Source of the DNA: an uncultured Clostridia bacterium
GTDB taxonomy: Bacteria; Bacillota; Clostridia; TANB77; CAG-508
Assembly (NCBI GenBank): GCA_947626605.1
Contig: CANQSV010000013.1
Location: 1-39,411 of the forward strand
Length of the DNA: 39,411 nt
Direction of reading: 5' to 3'
The notes under the pieces were generated by a model. That model made no database searches. It worked only from the letters and a program-made list of their open reading frames with translations, and was not told the DNA's origin. A program made the position numbers and the translations under genes. This document shows positions 9,101 through 24,100 of this stretch, piece by piece (the first letter of the stretch is position 1; every line of letters begins with the position of its first letter).

Positions 9101-12100
9101 GGAGATTGTTATGCATTCATTAAAGAGGTTCAAACTGATGGTACACATCAATTAATACCAGATATAATAATTGTTCATTATACAATTAAAGAAGGAGAAA
9201 CAACTCCAACTTGGTTAGATGATATTTATGTATATACTCCAGCATCTAATGGACAGGAAGCAACAGTAAAATCTTACTCAAGAAAGGCTGGAACAATAAC
9301 ATATACAGATTCAAATAGCAAAGTATATGAAAATGTATCAAAAGAGGGAAATACTTTAAAAATAATTAACAATAAAGCTCCATATGCATTAGAAATCAAC
9401 AAAATTAATGCTTTAAGCAATACAGGAATTCAAAATGTTCAGTTCGAAGCAATAATACGTCATAAAGATAAAAATGGAGATCCTAAAGAAATTCCTCTAG
9501 CTACTACTGTTGAAGATGGTAAGATTACTATAAAAGATATTTTTGAATATAGTGAAAATGATGACGATTTAATCACATTAGAACTATATGAAAAAGTGCC
9601 AGAAGGATTTTTAGGTTATGATAAGGCTGGTAAACATAAACTTCTATTTGTTGCTGATTATATAAAGAAAGCACCAGCTGGTGATGAAGGAAAATTAATA
9701 CAAAAATCTGGATATGTGGTATTAGTTAATACTGAAAAAACAGAAGAAAATAATGTAGAAAACTTTATTAAGATTGCTGGTGATAAAACTTCAGAAAAAT
9801 TTGCATTTACAATTTCAGAAGAAGGACAAGGGGACAACAATTCTAGTACTCATACAGTAACAGTTCCTAACATACCAACATACAGTTTACAAGCTATAAA
9901 GAAAGAATTGTTTAATGGAGTACTTATGGATGTAGATCCTACTGGTATTAAGTTCACAGGAAAAATCAGAAAAGGTGGAATAGATAATGGCAATGGAGAA
10001 ATTCTTCAATATGGACAACCTTACACTGGTACTGAAGAATTAGATCCAAGCAAATTTACAGTAGAACTTAAAAAGATTGATAAAAACAATGGAAATATAA
10101 TAGTTGTAAGTGCTGATGGAATAGATACTCATAGTGAATTCTTTGATGAGAATGGAAAATTAAAAGATAATACTCAACCTCAAACATTTACATTAGTATT
10201 AGAAGAAGAGGGCACTGGAAAATATGCAATAGAACATCCAATAGAAATTGAGTATACTTGTCAACCAAATGCAACAGATGGCACATGGACAACTGAATAT
10301 AAAAAGGTTAAATTTGATGGTAAAACAAAAGAGATAACAAAAGATGAACAAGGAGCAACTACAGTACTAATTGATTCATACGAACTAGTTATTATGGTAG
10401 ATAAAGATGGACATCTAATCCTTGTAAATATACCTAAATTTGAACCAATTCAAATTTTATTACAAAAGAAAGATGAAGATGGAAATCTTGTAGATGGAAT
10501 TACTTTCAAGGGTTCTATAGAGGAACTTGGAGGAAAATATAAAGATGGTGAAATAACAATAAAAGGCGAAGAAAATCATAAGCAAGAGTTCGAAGCAACA
10601 ACTGGTACAGAAACAGCTCCAGATGGAAATCAATATAATGGTGTTGCTGTAATAAAAGATGTAAAACTTAGTGGAAATGTAAAACTTACTATTACAGAAG
10701 AAAAGTGGGCAGAAGATGCACAAAACAAAACACCACTTGACTTCCCAAAAGGACCTATAGAAATTACTGGACTTTATATTGAAGAATATAAGCAAGACAA
10801 TGTTACATATAGAAAATTAACAGTTCCTAATGGTAAACTTAAGGTTAAAGTTGGAGAAAATGGAGAAGAAAAAGAGATTGATATAAACAATCCAAAATCT
10901 TCTGAAGAAAGTGATTTTGATATTACATTTAGCACAGATAAAAATGTTACAACATTCTATATTACAAACAAATATAAGAGATACAACTTAGCTGATAATG
11001 ATGAAGACCAAGACGATACTCCTCCTCCTTTCCCTGATAAAGTAATAAGAGACGTTCAAGGTAATGATACTGTATACAAAAATGAAGATAAAAGAATACA
11101 ATTTAAAGGTACAATAACAGATAGCAATGGCGAAGTATTACAGGAAGATGTAAAAGTAACATTTGAGAAAAAGGCAACACAAAATGGAGGAAGCAAAGTA
11201 TCAATTGATGCAATAGGCATAAAAGGAAGCATATCTGGAGAAGGTAAAGAATTCAAACTTGTTCTTAACGAAAATACTGGTGATGAACCTATAACAGTTA
11301 TCTATACTTGTACTTATGATAGTAGTTTGGAGCTATTTACAGCAAGAATTATAGGATATGAGTATAAAGGAGTTAGATATAATAAAAAAGAGAAGCCACT
11401 TGAATCACCTATCAAAGCAGATATAGTTCCAGGTCGTGTAGATGATGATGGTAGCCTAATAAACTATAATAAATTATATATTCCTATTACAAAATATGAT
11501 GAAAAAGGAAAACTTGTTAATGGCGTTGTATTTAAAGGAACAATAGAATATCCAAAAGATGAAAATGGTAAACCAACAAAATATGGCGAAGATGGAAAGA
11601 CTGCATGGGAATTCGAAACAGTAACAGGTGGACAATATTATAATTTTGAAAAAGCAAAAATGGAAACAGCTCCAGATGGTGTTGCAGTAATACCAGTTCC
11701 ATATGAGATGGATGGCGATTTTGTAGTTACAATTACTAACGAATATTGGGGAACTAAAGATGGCGATAAATGGACAACTACAAAATCAGAAAGCGGAATG
11801 CCAGAAGGACAACCTTATGACCTAGAGTTTATGACAGTTGATGCAGAGATAAAAGGCTTTAAAGTAGAGAAAAAGACAGTTGATGAATGGAAAACTGAGA
11901 GCAAACTTCTTCTTAACGGAAAAGAAGTTAAGTATGAACTAAAGGAAGATGCTCAACAAAATGAAGCAATTAATGTAGCAAAATATGATTATATAACAGT
12001 AGACGAAGATGGTCACATTAAGTTTGTAAATGATGAAATCAGATACAACTTAGATAAGAGTGCAAGTCCAACAACAGAAGACTTATTTGATGGTGGAAAG

Positions 12101-15100
12101 CTTTGGGTATCTTCTACAGGTGAAGTAACTCAAGTAAAAGATGGTATATATTTCACAGGATATATAAAAGATAAAGATGGAAAAATACTTCAACAAGGAC
12201 AACCAACCAACGTAGAACAACCAGATAAAAATAAATTTACAGTTGGACTAAATAGCGAAGGAAGAATTACTGCTACTGGAATTTTAGGAGAAATATCAGG
12301 TAATCAAGATACAGAATTCTACTTTGTACTACAAGAACTAGCAGGAGAAAAAGGACAACCATTAGAAATTACAGTAATTTATACTAGTGTATATAATAAG
12401 CAAAATAGAACATTCGACATAAAAATTAAAGGATACGAATACAATGGTAAACGTTATAATATAGAGCAAAATTCAAATAACAACGAACAGGATAAATTTG
12501 AACAAATAGTTGCAGGACACGTTTGGCATAAAACAACTAATACGAAAACAACGACAAGATACTTAATAAACGTATTAGAAACAAGCATTCCATTAATGAA
12601 ATATGAAGAAGCTAAAAAATCTGATGGCGGACAACAAATACTTAGAAATGGAATTCAATTCACAGGTAAAGTAGAAGCAGTAGAAGAGATTAATGGCGAA
12701 AATGGTCAAAATGGATATAAAGTTAAACAAAATACAGAAGGAAAAGAAATTTCTCAATACTTTAAAGTTGTAACAGGTGAAAAACAAAAAGACATAAATG
12801 GTAATAATTGTAAAGATCCAAAAACAGGAATAGAATATCCAGCATATGATGGTGTGGCTACAATTTATGGAATTACTAAAGATTATGTTGGTAAAGTTAG
12901 AATAACTATTACTGAGGAAAAATGGAAAGATGGTAAACAATTATCAGCAGATGAAAATGATGTTAATTTCGTTGATGATATTATTGAAATTATTGTAGAT
13001 GTAAAAGAAGAAAAAGAAGCAGATGGTACAAAGAAATTAGTTGTTGATTATGGACAAAACTTAACTTGGGATACATATAGCAAAAATGAAACAACTGAAA
13101 ATAGTGTTTCAACAACAGAAGGAAAAGAACTAAAAGATATAGTAGATGAAGTAATAAAATCAAAAAACGGAAGTTCTAAAACAACAGAAACTTATAAAAC
13201 ACAAACAAATGATGAATTTACATCAGCACTTCTAGATATAGACACATACAATAATGAAAATAAACAAGATGATGTTATCGGAATTAAGATTGTAAACGAA
13301 GTTAAAACTTACGATATTGAAATACCAAAAGTAGTTGAAAAAACAGAAAACGGAAAGAAGACATATAGAGCTTTAACACCAGAAGAAGCTGCAGAGTTAA
13401 GATTTACAGCTAAGATTTATGATTCAACTTATCAAGAAAATGGTCAAAATAACAAACCAATCCAAGAACTTGATGAAAATCATGTAAAAGTAGTTGTTCT
13501 TGATAAAGAAGGAAATGAAATTAAAGCAGGAGAACAAAAGGATAGCAACAATAATAACCAAGAAACAAAATCAGTTGTTAGAGTTTCTGGAATTAGAGGT
13601 TCTATACAAGGTGAAAATTTAACACTTGTTTTACATGAAGAGGAATCTGGAGGAATCCAAAAAATAGAAAAAGACATCCAAGTTACATACAAATATACTA
13701 ATAACGAAGCTGATAAAGATGGAAAACCAGAATTATTAACATTCAAAGATCCAAATGTAACAAGTGGAAATGGAAACGGTATAATAGATGTTAAACAAAT
13801 AGACAAACAAAATGGAAAAGAACAATATAAAGAAACTAATGATACTAAAAATCCAAATTTAGTAGTAACTGATGATGGTGTAGCAATTGTTCAAAAACAA
13901 AAAGAAGCAACTCTTGTAATTAAAAAAGTTAAAAAAGTAAAAGATGCAAACGGAATTGAGGTAGAAGAACCTGTTTCTGGTATCAAATTTACTATAAGAG
14001 TTTGTGGAAAGTGCGAGCATGAATGCGATAAAGATCCAGAGAAATGTATATGTGGAAATGAATGCGATAAATGCAAAACATTAGAGGCAACTTCAAATGG
14101 TGATGGTATAGCAGAATTTAAAGGAATAACAGAAACTGGTGATGTAAAAGTAGTTATCCTAAAAGAGGAATGGGCTACTGAAAATGGTGTAAGCACAGAA
14201 GCAGAAAAAGCAGGAAATGACAAGATTGAGTTTATTAAAGAACCAGTTGTAATTTCTGGAATAGAAATAAAAAAAGGAACAAATTCAGACGGAAACAATG
14301 GCAATACAAATACAGTAGACTACTCTAAAGCTAAAGTAGAAGAAAGCAAGACAACAGAGGGAGAAACTGACGATAAAGCTAGTAGCCATGTAAGCATAGA
14401 TAAAGATTTTGGAATGCAAATTGTATTCAAAAATGATACTGCAACATATGATTTAGATGTATTTGATAGCAAAGTTACAAACTACAATGGAACAATAGAA
14501 AAAGTATTAAAAGATGTTACTTTCGAAGCTGTTATAACAAAACATAAAGAAGGTGCACCTGACGTAACACTATCAAACGATGATAGTACATTCAACTTAA
14601 ATGACTACTATGAGAGAAATGAAAAAGCACAAGAAAAATTACAATATATCGGTCCATTTGGAATAGATACTGATGGAAAAATTAAAGTAAAAGGCATTAA
14701 AGGAACAATAGCAAAACAAGTACAAGCAAACGCTGAAGCACAAGCACAACAAGCACAAACAAATGATGCTGAAACAAATGGTACATATGATGTTATCTTA
14801 AGAGAGGTATCTTCAAATAGATCACCAAATTCAGAAGAAACAACAGATGGAGAAAAACCAGAAGAAATTAAGAGACCAATCATAAAGATTGTATATGAAG
14901 CAACATGCACAACCGATGAAAAAGGAGATTGTAAATTTGCAACAAAAGTAAAAGAATACATCTGGAAAGATGGAGATAAAACTCATAAATATAGTGTTCC
15001 AGATAAAAAAGAAACAGTAGAAGTAGAAGCAGCTGATGAAGAACCAGCAGTAAATTTACAAGCAAATGGTAGCGTTGCTAATGGAAAAACAGTTGAATTG

Positions 15101-18100
15101 AAGAATTCAGAATCATTTGGAGAAGTATTATATATTCATGAAAATGGAAAAGTAAGTTTAATCAATACTGAAAAATATCCAGTTGCAATTAACTTAAAGA
15201 AAGTAGATAGCAATGGAAACCCAGTTTCAGGAATTAAATTTACAGGAAAAGTAATTGCATTATTAAATGCAACAGATGAAACACTAATTCCTAAAGAAGA
15301 AATTACTGACCCATCAGAAGGAAAATTAAAACAGAAAAAGATTGAATTTGAGTTCGGCGAAAATAGCAACACAGATAAGCAGAATACAAATTCTGGTATA
15401 ACAGATACTGATGGTGTAGCTTTACTTGAAATACCTGAAGACGAAATATTCAATTATGAAGGTGAAATTGAAGTTGTAATCACTAACGAAGAATGGGTTG
15501 AAAGCACAAATAAACCTGTACTAGGATTCCCTAAAGAACCATTTGCAATCACTGGATTAACTTTAAAAACTGATCCACAAACACATAAGAGCAAAATAGT
15601 GTATGGAGATGTAAAAGTTGAAAAATGTGATGATAAAGGAAATAAAGTAGAAAACGGAGAATCTGCATACAAAGATAAAGTAAAGACATATAGTACTGAA
15701 GAAGGAAAAGCAACATTAGGAATTTCTGTAGAAAACCCAATCTTAGATTATGATTTAGATTTAGGATACAAAGTATTAAAACATGGTGATACAATTGTAC
15801 CTTTAAAAGAAGGTGTTGGATTTAAAGCTGAAGTATTCAAAACTAAACCTACAGAAGAAAATCAAAAAGGTGATTCTCAACCAGAAGTAGTACTTAATTC
15901 TCAAGACGGAGGAATTGAAATTGATGCTACTCAAGGAAAGATTACTGCAAAAGGAATTAAGGGAGATATAACAGGTAGTGGTATACAATTAGTATTAACA
16001 GAAACATCTAGCGAACATAATGTAAAACCTATGGAAATTACAATTGTATATGATTATAACCCTGATGGAAAACCAGAAGAAAAACCTATTATAAAAGAAT
16101 ACAAATGGAAAGAAAAACAAGAAAATGGAGAAGAAAAAGAAATAACTTATAAAGTACCACAAGATGGTGCAAAAGACGAAACCGGAGAAGAAGCTAAAAA
16201 TACACAAATTGGTAACATGATTTATACAAATTATAACCAATCAGTAGGTATTATTAACGAAGTTATTCCAAATCCATTAGATATTCAAATTGAAAAGATA
16301 GATAGCAATGGAGCTACTGTTGCTGGTATCAAATTCGAAGGAAGAATAGTTGCACTAGATGACCAAGGACAAGAAAGAAAAGATGAAAGTGGTAAGACTA
16401 TAGAGAAGAAATTTACAACAACTATAACTAACGAAGATGGTACAACAGAATCTCTAGAGTGGATTACAACAGATTCAGAAGGTATAGCTAGATTACACTT
16501 AACTGAAGAGGAAGTAAATCAATTTGCCGGAAAGGTTAAGATTGAAATAAGCAAAGAAGCTTGGAGCACAGACGAAAGAGATCCATTAAGCGTAGAACCA
16601 GAAAATCGTACACCATTAGACTTCATTGGAGGAACAGTCGAAATTACTGGTAAGAAAATTAAAGTTGAGGCTGATAGCACAAGCAGTATAGAAAATGATG
16701 GAGAAGTAACAGTAAAAATCAAAAATGGCGATACAGATGTTACAGAACAATACAAAGATAGAGTTGATGCAAAGGCTCCAGGAGCAATATCTGTAAGCAT
16801 GAAGAACAATATTAACAGATACAACTTAATGAATATATTCGATAAGAAAGTAATAATTGTTAATAATCAAGAAGTAGCAATACCAGAAGGTATCGAATTT
16901 ACAGGAAAAATATTTACAGATGAAAATACAAAATATTATTATACTGATGAAAACAATGAAAAGAAAGAAATTGATAGTTCAGAATATGATGTTTCTGTAG
17001 GATTTTCTCAAACACTTGAAGAATTAACAGGAAATAATATTGATGAAAATGCTCAAATTAAAAAAGGAAGCATTTCAGCTGCAGGAATTAATGGAAATAT
17101 TGTTGGAGCAAATATTAAGCTTATAATCCCAGAACAAAAAACATTAGATTACATTATTCCAGAAAAGATTATTGTTGAATATGATTGCTCATATCACAAT
17201 GGAAAATTCGAAACAAAAATAAATAAACGTGGACTTGATAAGAACAATAACGATATTATAGATAGTGGTGAAGAAATAACTGTTGAAGACAACCAAGAAG
17301 CTGTTTTACAAGAAGAGGTTGTTAGAACAGGTGTTGAAATTCCAATTAAAAAGGTTGACCAACAAGGAAACCCAGTACAAGGAATTAAATTCACAGGATA
17401 TGTAATATCAGATAGCAAAAATAGCAAAGAAGAAGGTGTAGCTTTTGAGGTAACAACTAATGAAAATGGTATTGCAACAATAGAACTTAAAGCTGACTAT
17501 TCAGATAAAAACAATATTAAAGATGAAATAAAAGATAAAAATCTACTAGGTCACTTTAATGTAGTTATAGAAAAAGAAGAATGGGCAGATAATGCAGAAT
17601 CAGTATGGAGAGCAATTCCTGGAAATGAACACAGAATACTTAGATTTGTAGCAAATAATACAACAATTCAAGGATTTGATATGCAAGAAGCTATTTCTGA
17701 AAATGCAGTTATAAGAACTATATCATTTAATGAAGCAACATGTGAAAATGAACATGTTAACGTAGATAAAAATACTGTTACAGTTAATGTTGATAACCCA
17801 GACTTAACATATGATATACCATTTATTAAAACAGATGAGTTAATAACAGAAGAGAATAAAGATAAAGTAAATAGATTAGAGAATATAAGATTCCATGCTA
17901 TGATTGAAAGTGGTAATGATAAACAAGACTTTTATCCAGAAACAGGAAAAGACGGTATGTTTACATTAGATGATATTCATGTATTTAGTAATGGAGAAAC
18001 TCCTGTAACATTAACATTGCAAGAATTACCAGCAGATGATTTATCAGTTCAAATATTAGAAAAACCAATTGTAGTTACTTACAAAACTGAAGTAAACTAT

Positions 18101-21100
18101 GAAACTGGAAAAGTTACAATTAAAGATGTTAAGATAGTTGAAGATGGTATTGAAAAAGATGCTGATAGTGTAAATAACCAAGCTACTGATGAAGCAAACA
18201 ATACTGATAAAACAGTAGATTATATGAAAGTAACTTTCGGAGAGGGAGAAGAAGCAAAAGAATATAATTTATTCGACATTGTAAACAGACCAACTATAGT
18301 TATTACATTAGACAAAAAAGTTCGTGTTAATGGTAATGATGATAACAACATAAAAGATGTAATAGAGGAAATAGGATTTACAGGCTTTGTAACAACAAAT
18401 CCAGGTAAATTCGGAATACAAACAACTACAGATGAATCTGGTAAAATTCAATATACAGTTACTAAAGATACATTTGAAGCTAATTTAAATCCAAGTATGC
18501 TTAAAGATAACAACTCATCAGATACAATATATTTCAGCGGAACTACAAAAAATGGTAAACTAGAAATACCAGGTATAAAATTCTATGATAAACAAATTTA
18601 TGTAATATTTAAAGAATACTTTATTAATGATAAAAAACCAAGCTCAATGAAATGTTCTGATGAAGTTATGGTTGCATCATTTAATAGAAAACTAGGAAAT
18701 AAAGAAGCAACAAGCACATCATCAGAAAATGTAACATTTACAAACATGGATCCAGTAAATATAAGCATTCAAGTTATAAATGAAGCTATAAACTATAAAG
18801 TAAACTTGAAAAAAGTAGATTCAGATGATAAGAATAGAGCAGTTAATTATAAAAATGCTAAATTCACCATAACATTAAAAGAACTAGGAGAGATGAACAA
18901 TACTAAAGAAGAATACACAGAATCAGAGGATACAGTAACACTAGTATTTAATGGAAATGGAGAAATAAATAAAGATAGCTCTACAAAACTTCCAAGCAAA
19001 TATATAGTTGGAGCAGAATTAGTAACAGAAAATAATGGTCAAAAACATATTTCATTAGAAGTTAATAAGTTTGGTGATAATCTACAATTAGTAGTAACTG
19101 AGGAACAAGCACCAACTGGATATGACAAATATGATGGAGATATAGTAATTAATTACTCAACATCAGACCCAGGAGAGACACAAGAAAAGACAAATATAAC
19201 AGTTAAAGGTACTGTTGGACAAAATATTACAACAACTACAGGTTCAGACAATGGTGAATTAAGTTTAACATTTGAATTACCAAATGCACCTAGTTCATAT
19301 CCATTAGAGTTCTATAAGAAATCTAAGGATGACTCAACTAATATAAATGGTGTTCACTTCCAGATTCTATTCATGGACAAAGAAGGAACTAGAATATTAG
19401 AAGATAAAGGTCAGATATTTACTTCTGTACAAGGAAAAGTATCAATACCAAATGTTGATAAATATGGAACATATTATATGATAGTAAAAGAAACTGATAC
19501 ACCAGAAGATGTTGTAAGGTTAGAAGGATATCATATTATAGAAGTAACAGCTAATATAGGACAAAAACCAATTCTAAAATATAAAGGTACTTTTGTAGAA
19601 GGCGAAAATAAAAATGCTATTGACAATGAAGAACAAATTAAGCAAATATTAGAAAAAGCAAAGAAACATGTTGAAAATAACTTTGCAGGTTTAACTAACA
19701 ATGAAGGAGAAGTTGATGAGAATGGTATTGTTACAAAAGAAGGATTCTTCGTTGACAATACTAATGGTGCAGATAAGTTATACTTTACAATTAAAAATGA
19801 AACATCAGCAAAATATGATATAAACATTTCAAAGAAAGATAAAAGTGATAAGAATAAAAACTTATCTGGAGCAGAATTTGACTTATACTTAGTAAAAGCT
19901 AATGAAGATTATGCAAGCAGTACAAACTTATTAAAATATAGTGACAATCCAGATGAAAATGATAGACATAAAGTAACAGATAGTAGTGGTAGAATTTCTA
20001 TTAAAGACTTAGGATATATCGAAGAACATTATAGTAAAAATACATATACTGAGGAAGAAATAAAAGCAATAGAGAATGGTACAAGTAGCGAAAACTTAGA
20101 CGATATGCTTAAATTAGTATTGGTAGAAACTAAACCACCAAAAGACTATAAATCAGAGTTTAAGAGAATAGAAATAACTTACTATACTCATGATGGTAAA
20201 GACATTAAGATTATAAAAATAGAAGCCTTTGATGAAAAAGGAAATAAACTAAACAATGTTGAGAGTAATGTAAACTATGTTGATAAGAATGACAAAAAAG
20301 AATCAGAAATCAATTTAGAAGTATACAATACTAAGAAAACAGAAATTCCATTACAAATTAAGAAGGTTTACTATACAGAAGAATTTGTAGATGAAGAACA
20401 AGAAAAAAAGAAGGGCATAAACGATGCATCCGGACAGAAGAAGAGAGTAGAATATCCTCTTGCAAATGCAAAATTCTCAGGTGTTGTTTATGAAGAAGAT
20501 TCTGTAGAAGATGGAGAACCATTTGAGGTTATAACAGACAAAGATGGTATTGCAAAAATAGAAGACATTTATGTTGAAGGTAAAATTAAAATAATTATTA
20601 ACGAAGTTAGTGCACCTACTGGATTTAACGTACTACCTCAAACTACTATAGAATGTACAGTAAATGGAACTAAGTTAGAAAATTGCACGATTTCTGCAAA
20701 CGATGTAGCTTCAGTAGATGAGGTTGACGGAACAAATCAAATAACAATGATAGAAGATGATGATACACCATACACTGTAGAACTAGGAGGATTTGTTTGG
20801 GAAGATAGACCAACAACAACAAGTGCAAAAGGTGATGGCGGTTATACAGCAGAGCAAGATAATAAATTTGTATCAACTGAAGGATTGTATGACGAAAATA
20901 ACGAAGACAATCAATTAGCACAAGATGTTTTAATCAAAACTGTTGATAAAGATGGTAAAACAATAAATCCTGTTGGAGAAGACGGTAAGATAAGTGACAC
21001 AGATAAAGCTCAAATTAAAGATGGTATTATAGTTAACCTATATAAATACAGTGATGGCACTCTTGTAAAACAAACTACAACAAACGATACAGGAAGATTT

Positions 21101-24100
21101 AGCTTTAAGGATTTAGACCCATTTGAAAAATATTACATTACATTTACAATGTGTGGAAAATACAATTATGAGGATTACGAGAATGTTAAATTCTTAGTAA
21201 AATCAGCAACAAAAGGAGAGGATGGCAAGTATACATTTGAACAAACAGATAGTGTTAAAACAATAAAAGATGCAATAGAGCAAGAAACAAAGAAAGGAAT
21301 AGCACAACAAGGTAAGAGTGAAGAAGAAATAAAAGCAGAAGGAAAAGCAAAATCAATAGATGAAATTTCTAATGAATATAAATGGAAACAAAACTCTAAA
21401 GCAGTACTAGATGAACCAAATAATAATAACAATGATAAGAATACAGCAATAGCTACTCAAACAAAAGTATACAGCAACGAAAAGAATGACAACAATCCAA
21501 CAGGTGCAGGTAGACAAGCATACCCAATATATGATCAGTTTATATTATCAGATAGTACTACATCTGGAGCTGATGCAGCAATAATATATGAAGGAAGCGG
21601 ACAGAAAGATGAAGAAGATATAACACAAGATTATACATTAAATAAAAATGACAAACAATTAATCTTCTATGCTTTAGATCCAATCCATGATTATATAAAC
21701 CTTGGTATTATTGAAAGAACAAAATTTGGTTTAAGACTAGAAAAATTTGTTGAAGAAATTAAAGTTCAAACATCAAAAAATTATACTTATCACTATGGAG
21801 AAAAGGCACAAGGCTCAATGTATACATTAAACATTAATCAAGCAGACTTAAGTGTATTAAAAGATATAGAAGTTACTTATAAAATAGTAATTTCTAGAGA
21901 AGAAATTGCAGAAGGAACTGTAAAATCAATAGCTGATTACTATAATTCAGACCTTCTAGACTTTGAGAGTTGTTCTGTAGTAGTACCAAAAGATGGTGGA
22001 ACAACAAGTATAAATATTCAAAAAGTAGAAAACAAACCAGAAGAAAATAATACACAATGTGCATATGTAGATAAAGAGTTTGGTATTAAATTAGTTCCAG
22101 TACAATACATGGAGAAATCTGGTAGTGAGGCTGGCAATCTTAAGAAAGATGAAACGGCAAATACAGGCAGAGTAATAATCAATTTAAATCAAGACATAAA
22201 GGGTAATAATATAACAGTATTTGTAAAATACAAATACCAAAAAGTAAACGGCGGAGACAAATTTATTGATAGCAATGGCAAGTTATTTGGTAAGATACAA
22301 TCTGTAGGTTCAGAATATGTTACTTTAGGTGTAGCAGAAATATTAGATAGTATAAGCACAAATGGAAGAAAAGATGCTAACTCAACAAATGGAGATTTGG
22401 ATAAGAAATTTAAAACAACATACCAATCAAGTTTCCCAGAATTCTATGCTCTAACTACAGATTCAGATGGACCTGTTGCTCCTAATGAGGAACAATACTA
22501 TGAAATATTAAGTCATAAATATGATAAAGATAGAGATGAAGATACAGCACCAGCAATAAAAGTCTTAATTGCAGATCCATCAAACAGAAAGATATCTGGA
22601 CAAGTATTTGATGATGAAAATAAAAATGGTATAAAGGATAATGGTGAAGTTGGTATCGGTGGTATCAAGGTAGTTGCTATGAATGAAAGTAACCAACCAA
22701 TAAAGGAAACAATGACACTAACAGAAAAACAAGACGACAAGGAAATTGGATCATACGAAATTACTGGAGTACCAGAAGGTAAATATCATCTAGAGTTTAC
22801 ATATGGTAATGAAAATACAATATTACCTAAGTTATATGAAGTATCAGATGATGATAATACAGAAAATGTTGGAGACAGTGATGAACATAATATAAATAAA
22901 GCAACTGGAATTAATGATGTTGAAACAGTAGACGGAAAAGAATATCATAGATATAATGATAGATCATATAATGGATTAGAGTATGAGAGCACAGCTAAAT
23001 ATCCAAGCCAAGTAACAGATCAATCAAAAGTAAGTAAAGATTCAGAATTCTGGTATAAGGATGAAGCTAGACAAGACACAGTTTACTCTGACGCTGAAGA
23101 TAATTCAGACCAAAGAACTCAAGCAGATAAGACATTAAATGAATATGGAGCAAATGGAAAAGCAAAAGGCACAGCAGAAAATCCAAAATACCTAATGAAT
23201 AATGAAAAAGCTGAATTATTGTATTCATACAGAGGAACAAACATTGTTGGTGAATACCTAGAAAAATTAGTAGAAAATGCAGTAACTGCAGCAACTGAAG
23301 AATTTAAAATTAATATAGCCGATTCAGAAGAAACATATTATGACTATAATGGAACAGAAGGCAAAGAAGGAGTATACACAGATAAAAATGGAAATGTTAT
23401 AGGAAATAGCAATGCACAAATAAACTTTGGTATTAAACCAAGAGCAATGACAAATCTTAAAGTTGACAAAGTAGTTAAAGATATCAAGATTTATACAAGT
23501 GCTGGAAATACTGATGTAGATGCTTCTTATGATGGAAATAAACCAGTTGGAACAGTTGGAAGAGTTCAATGGTTACCAGGTAACACAGAAACTGGTAGTA
23601 GAGGATACATTTGGATTCAAAGATCAGACGAAGAAATCGTAGGTGCTAAACTACAAATTACTTACGAGATAGTTGTTAGAGATGAATCTGGAGAATCAAC
23701 AGAGGATGAAGAAGTAACAATTGTAGATTATGTTCAAACAGGAATGACATTTGATAAAGAATTCAATGAAGAAAATAGAAATTGGAATCTTGCAAATGCA
23801 AAGACAACGATAGAAGGAGCTAATAAAGCAAGTATTATATCTGATACATTTGGAGATACAATAAAAGGAACAAATGGCGATATTAAGATAAGCAATAAGA
23901 TTGATTTAACTAATGTAAGTACAGTAGCTACAAGAGATATAGAACTTAAACATGAAAATGGAAACGTACATTATTCAGACCCAGTTGAAATTACATTAAC
24001 AAAAACTCTAAATGGCTATAGTAATACTGATATTGATGCATATACTAACTATGTGGAAGTAATACAAACTGCAACACCAAAACTAGCAAGAAAAGACGAA

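Noticed and set aside
13891-15988. Several minus-strand ORFs opposite the giant gene
   Set aside because: Ser/Phe/Leu-rich antisense shadows of Glu/Lys/Asn-rich codons; no ribosome binding sites.
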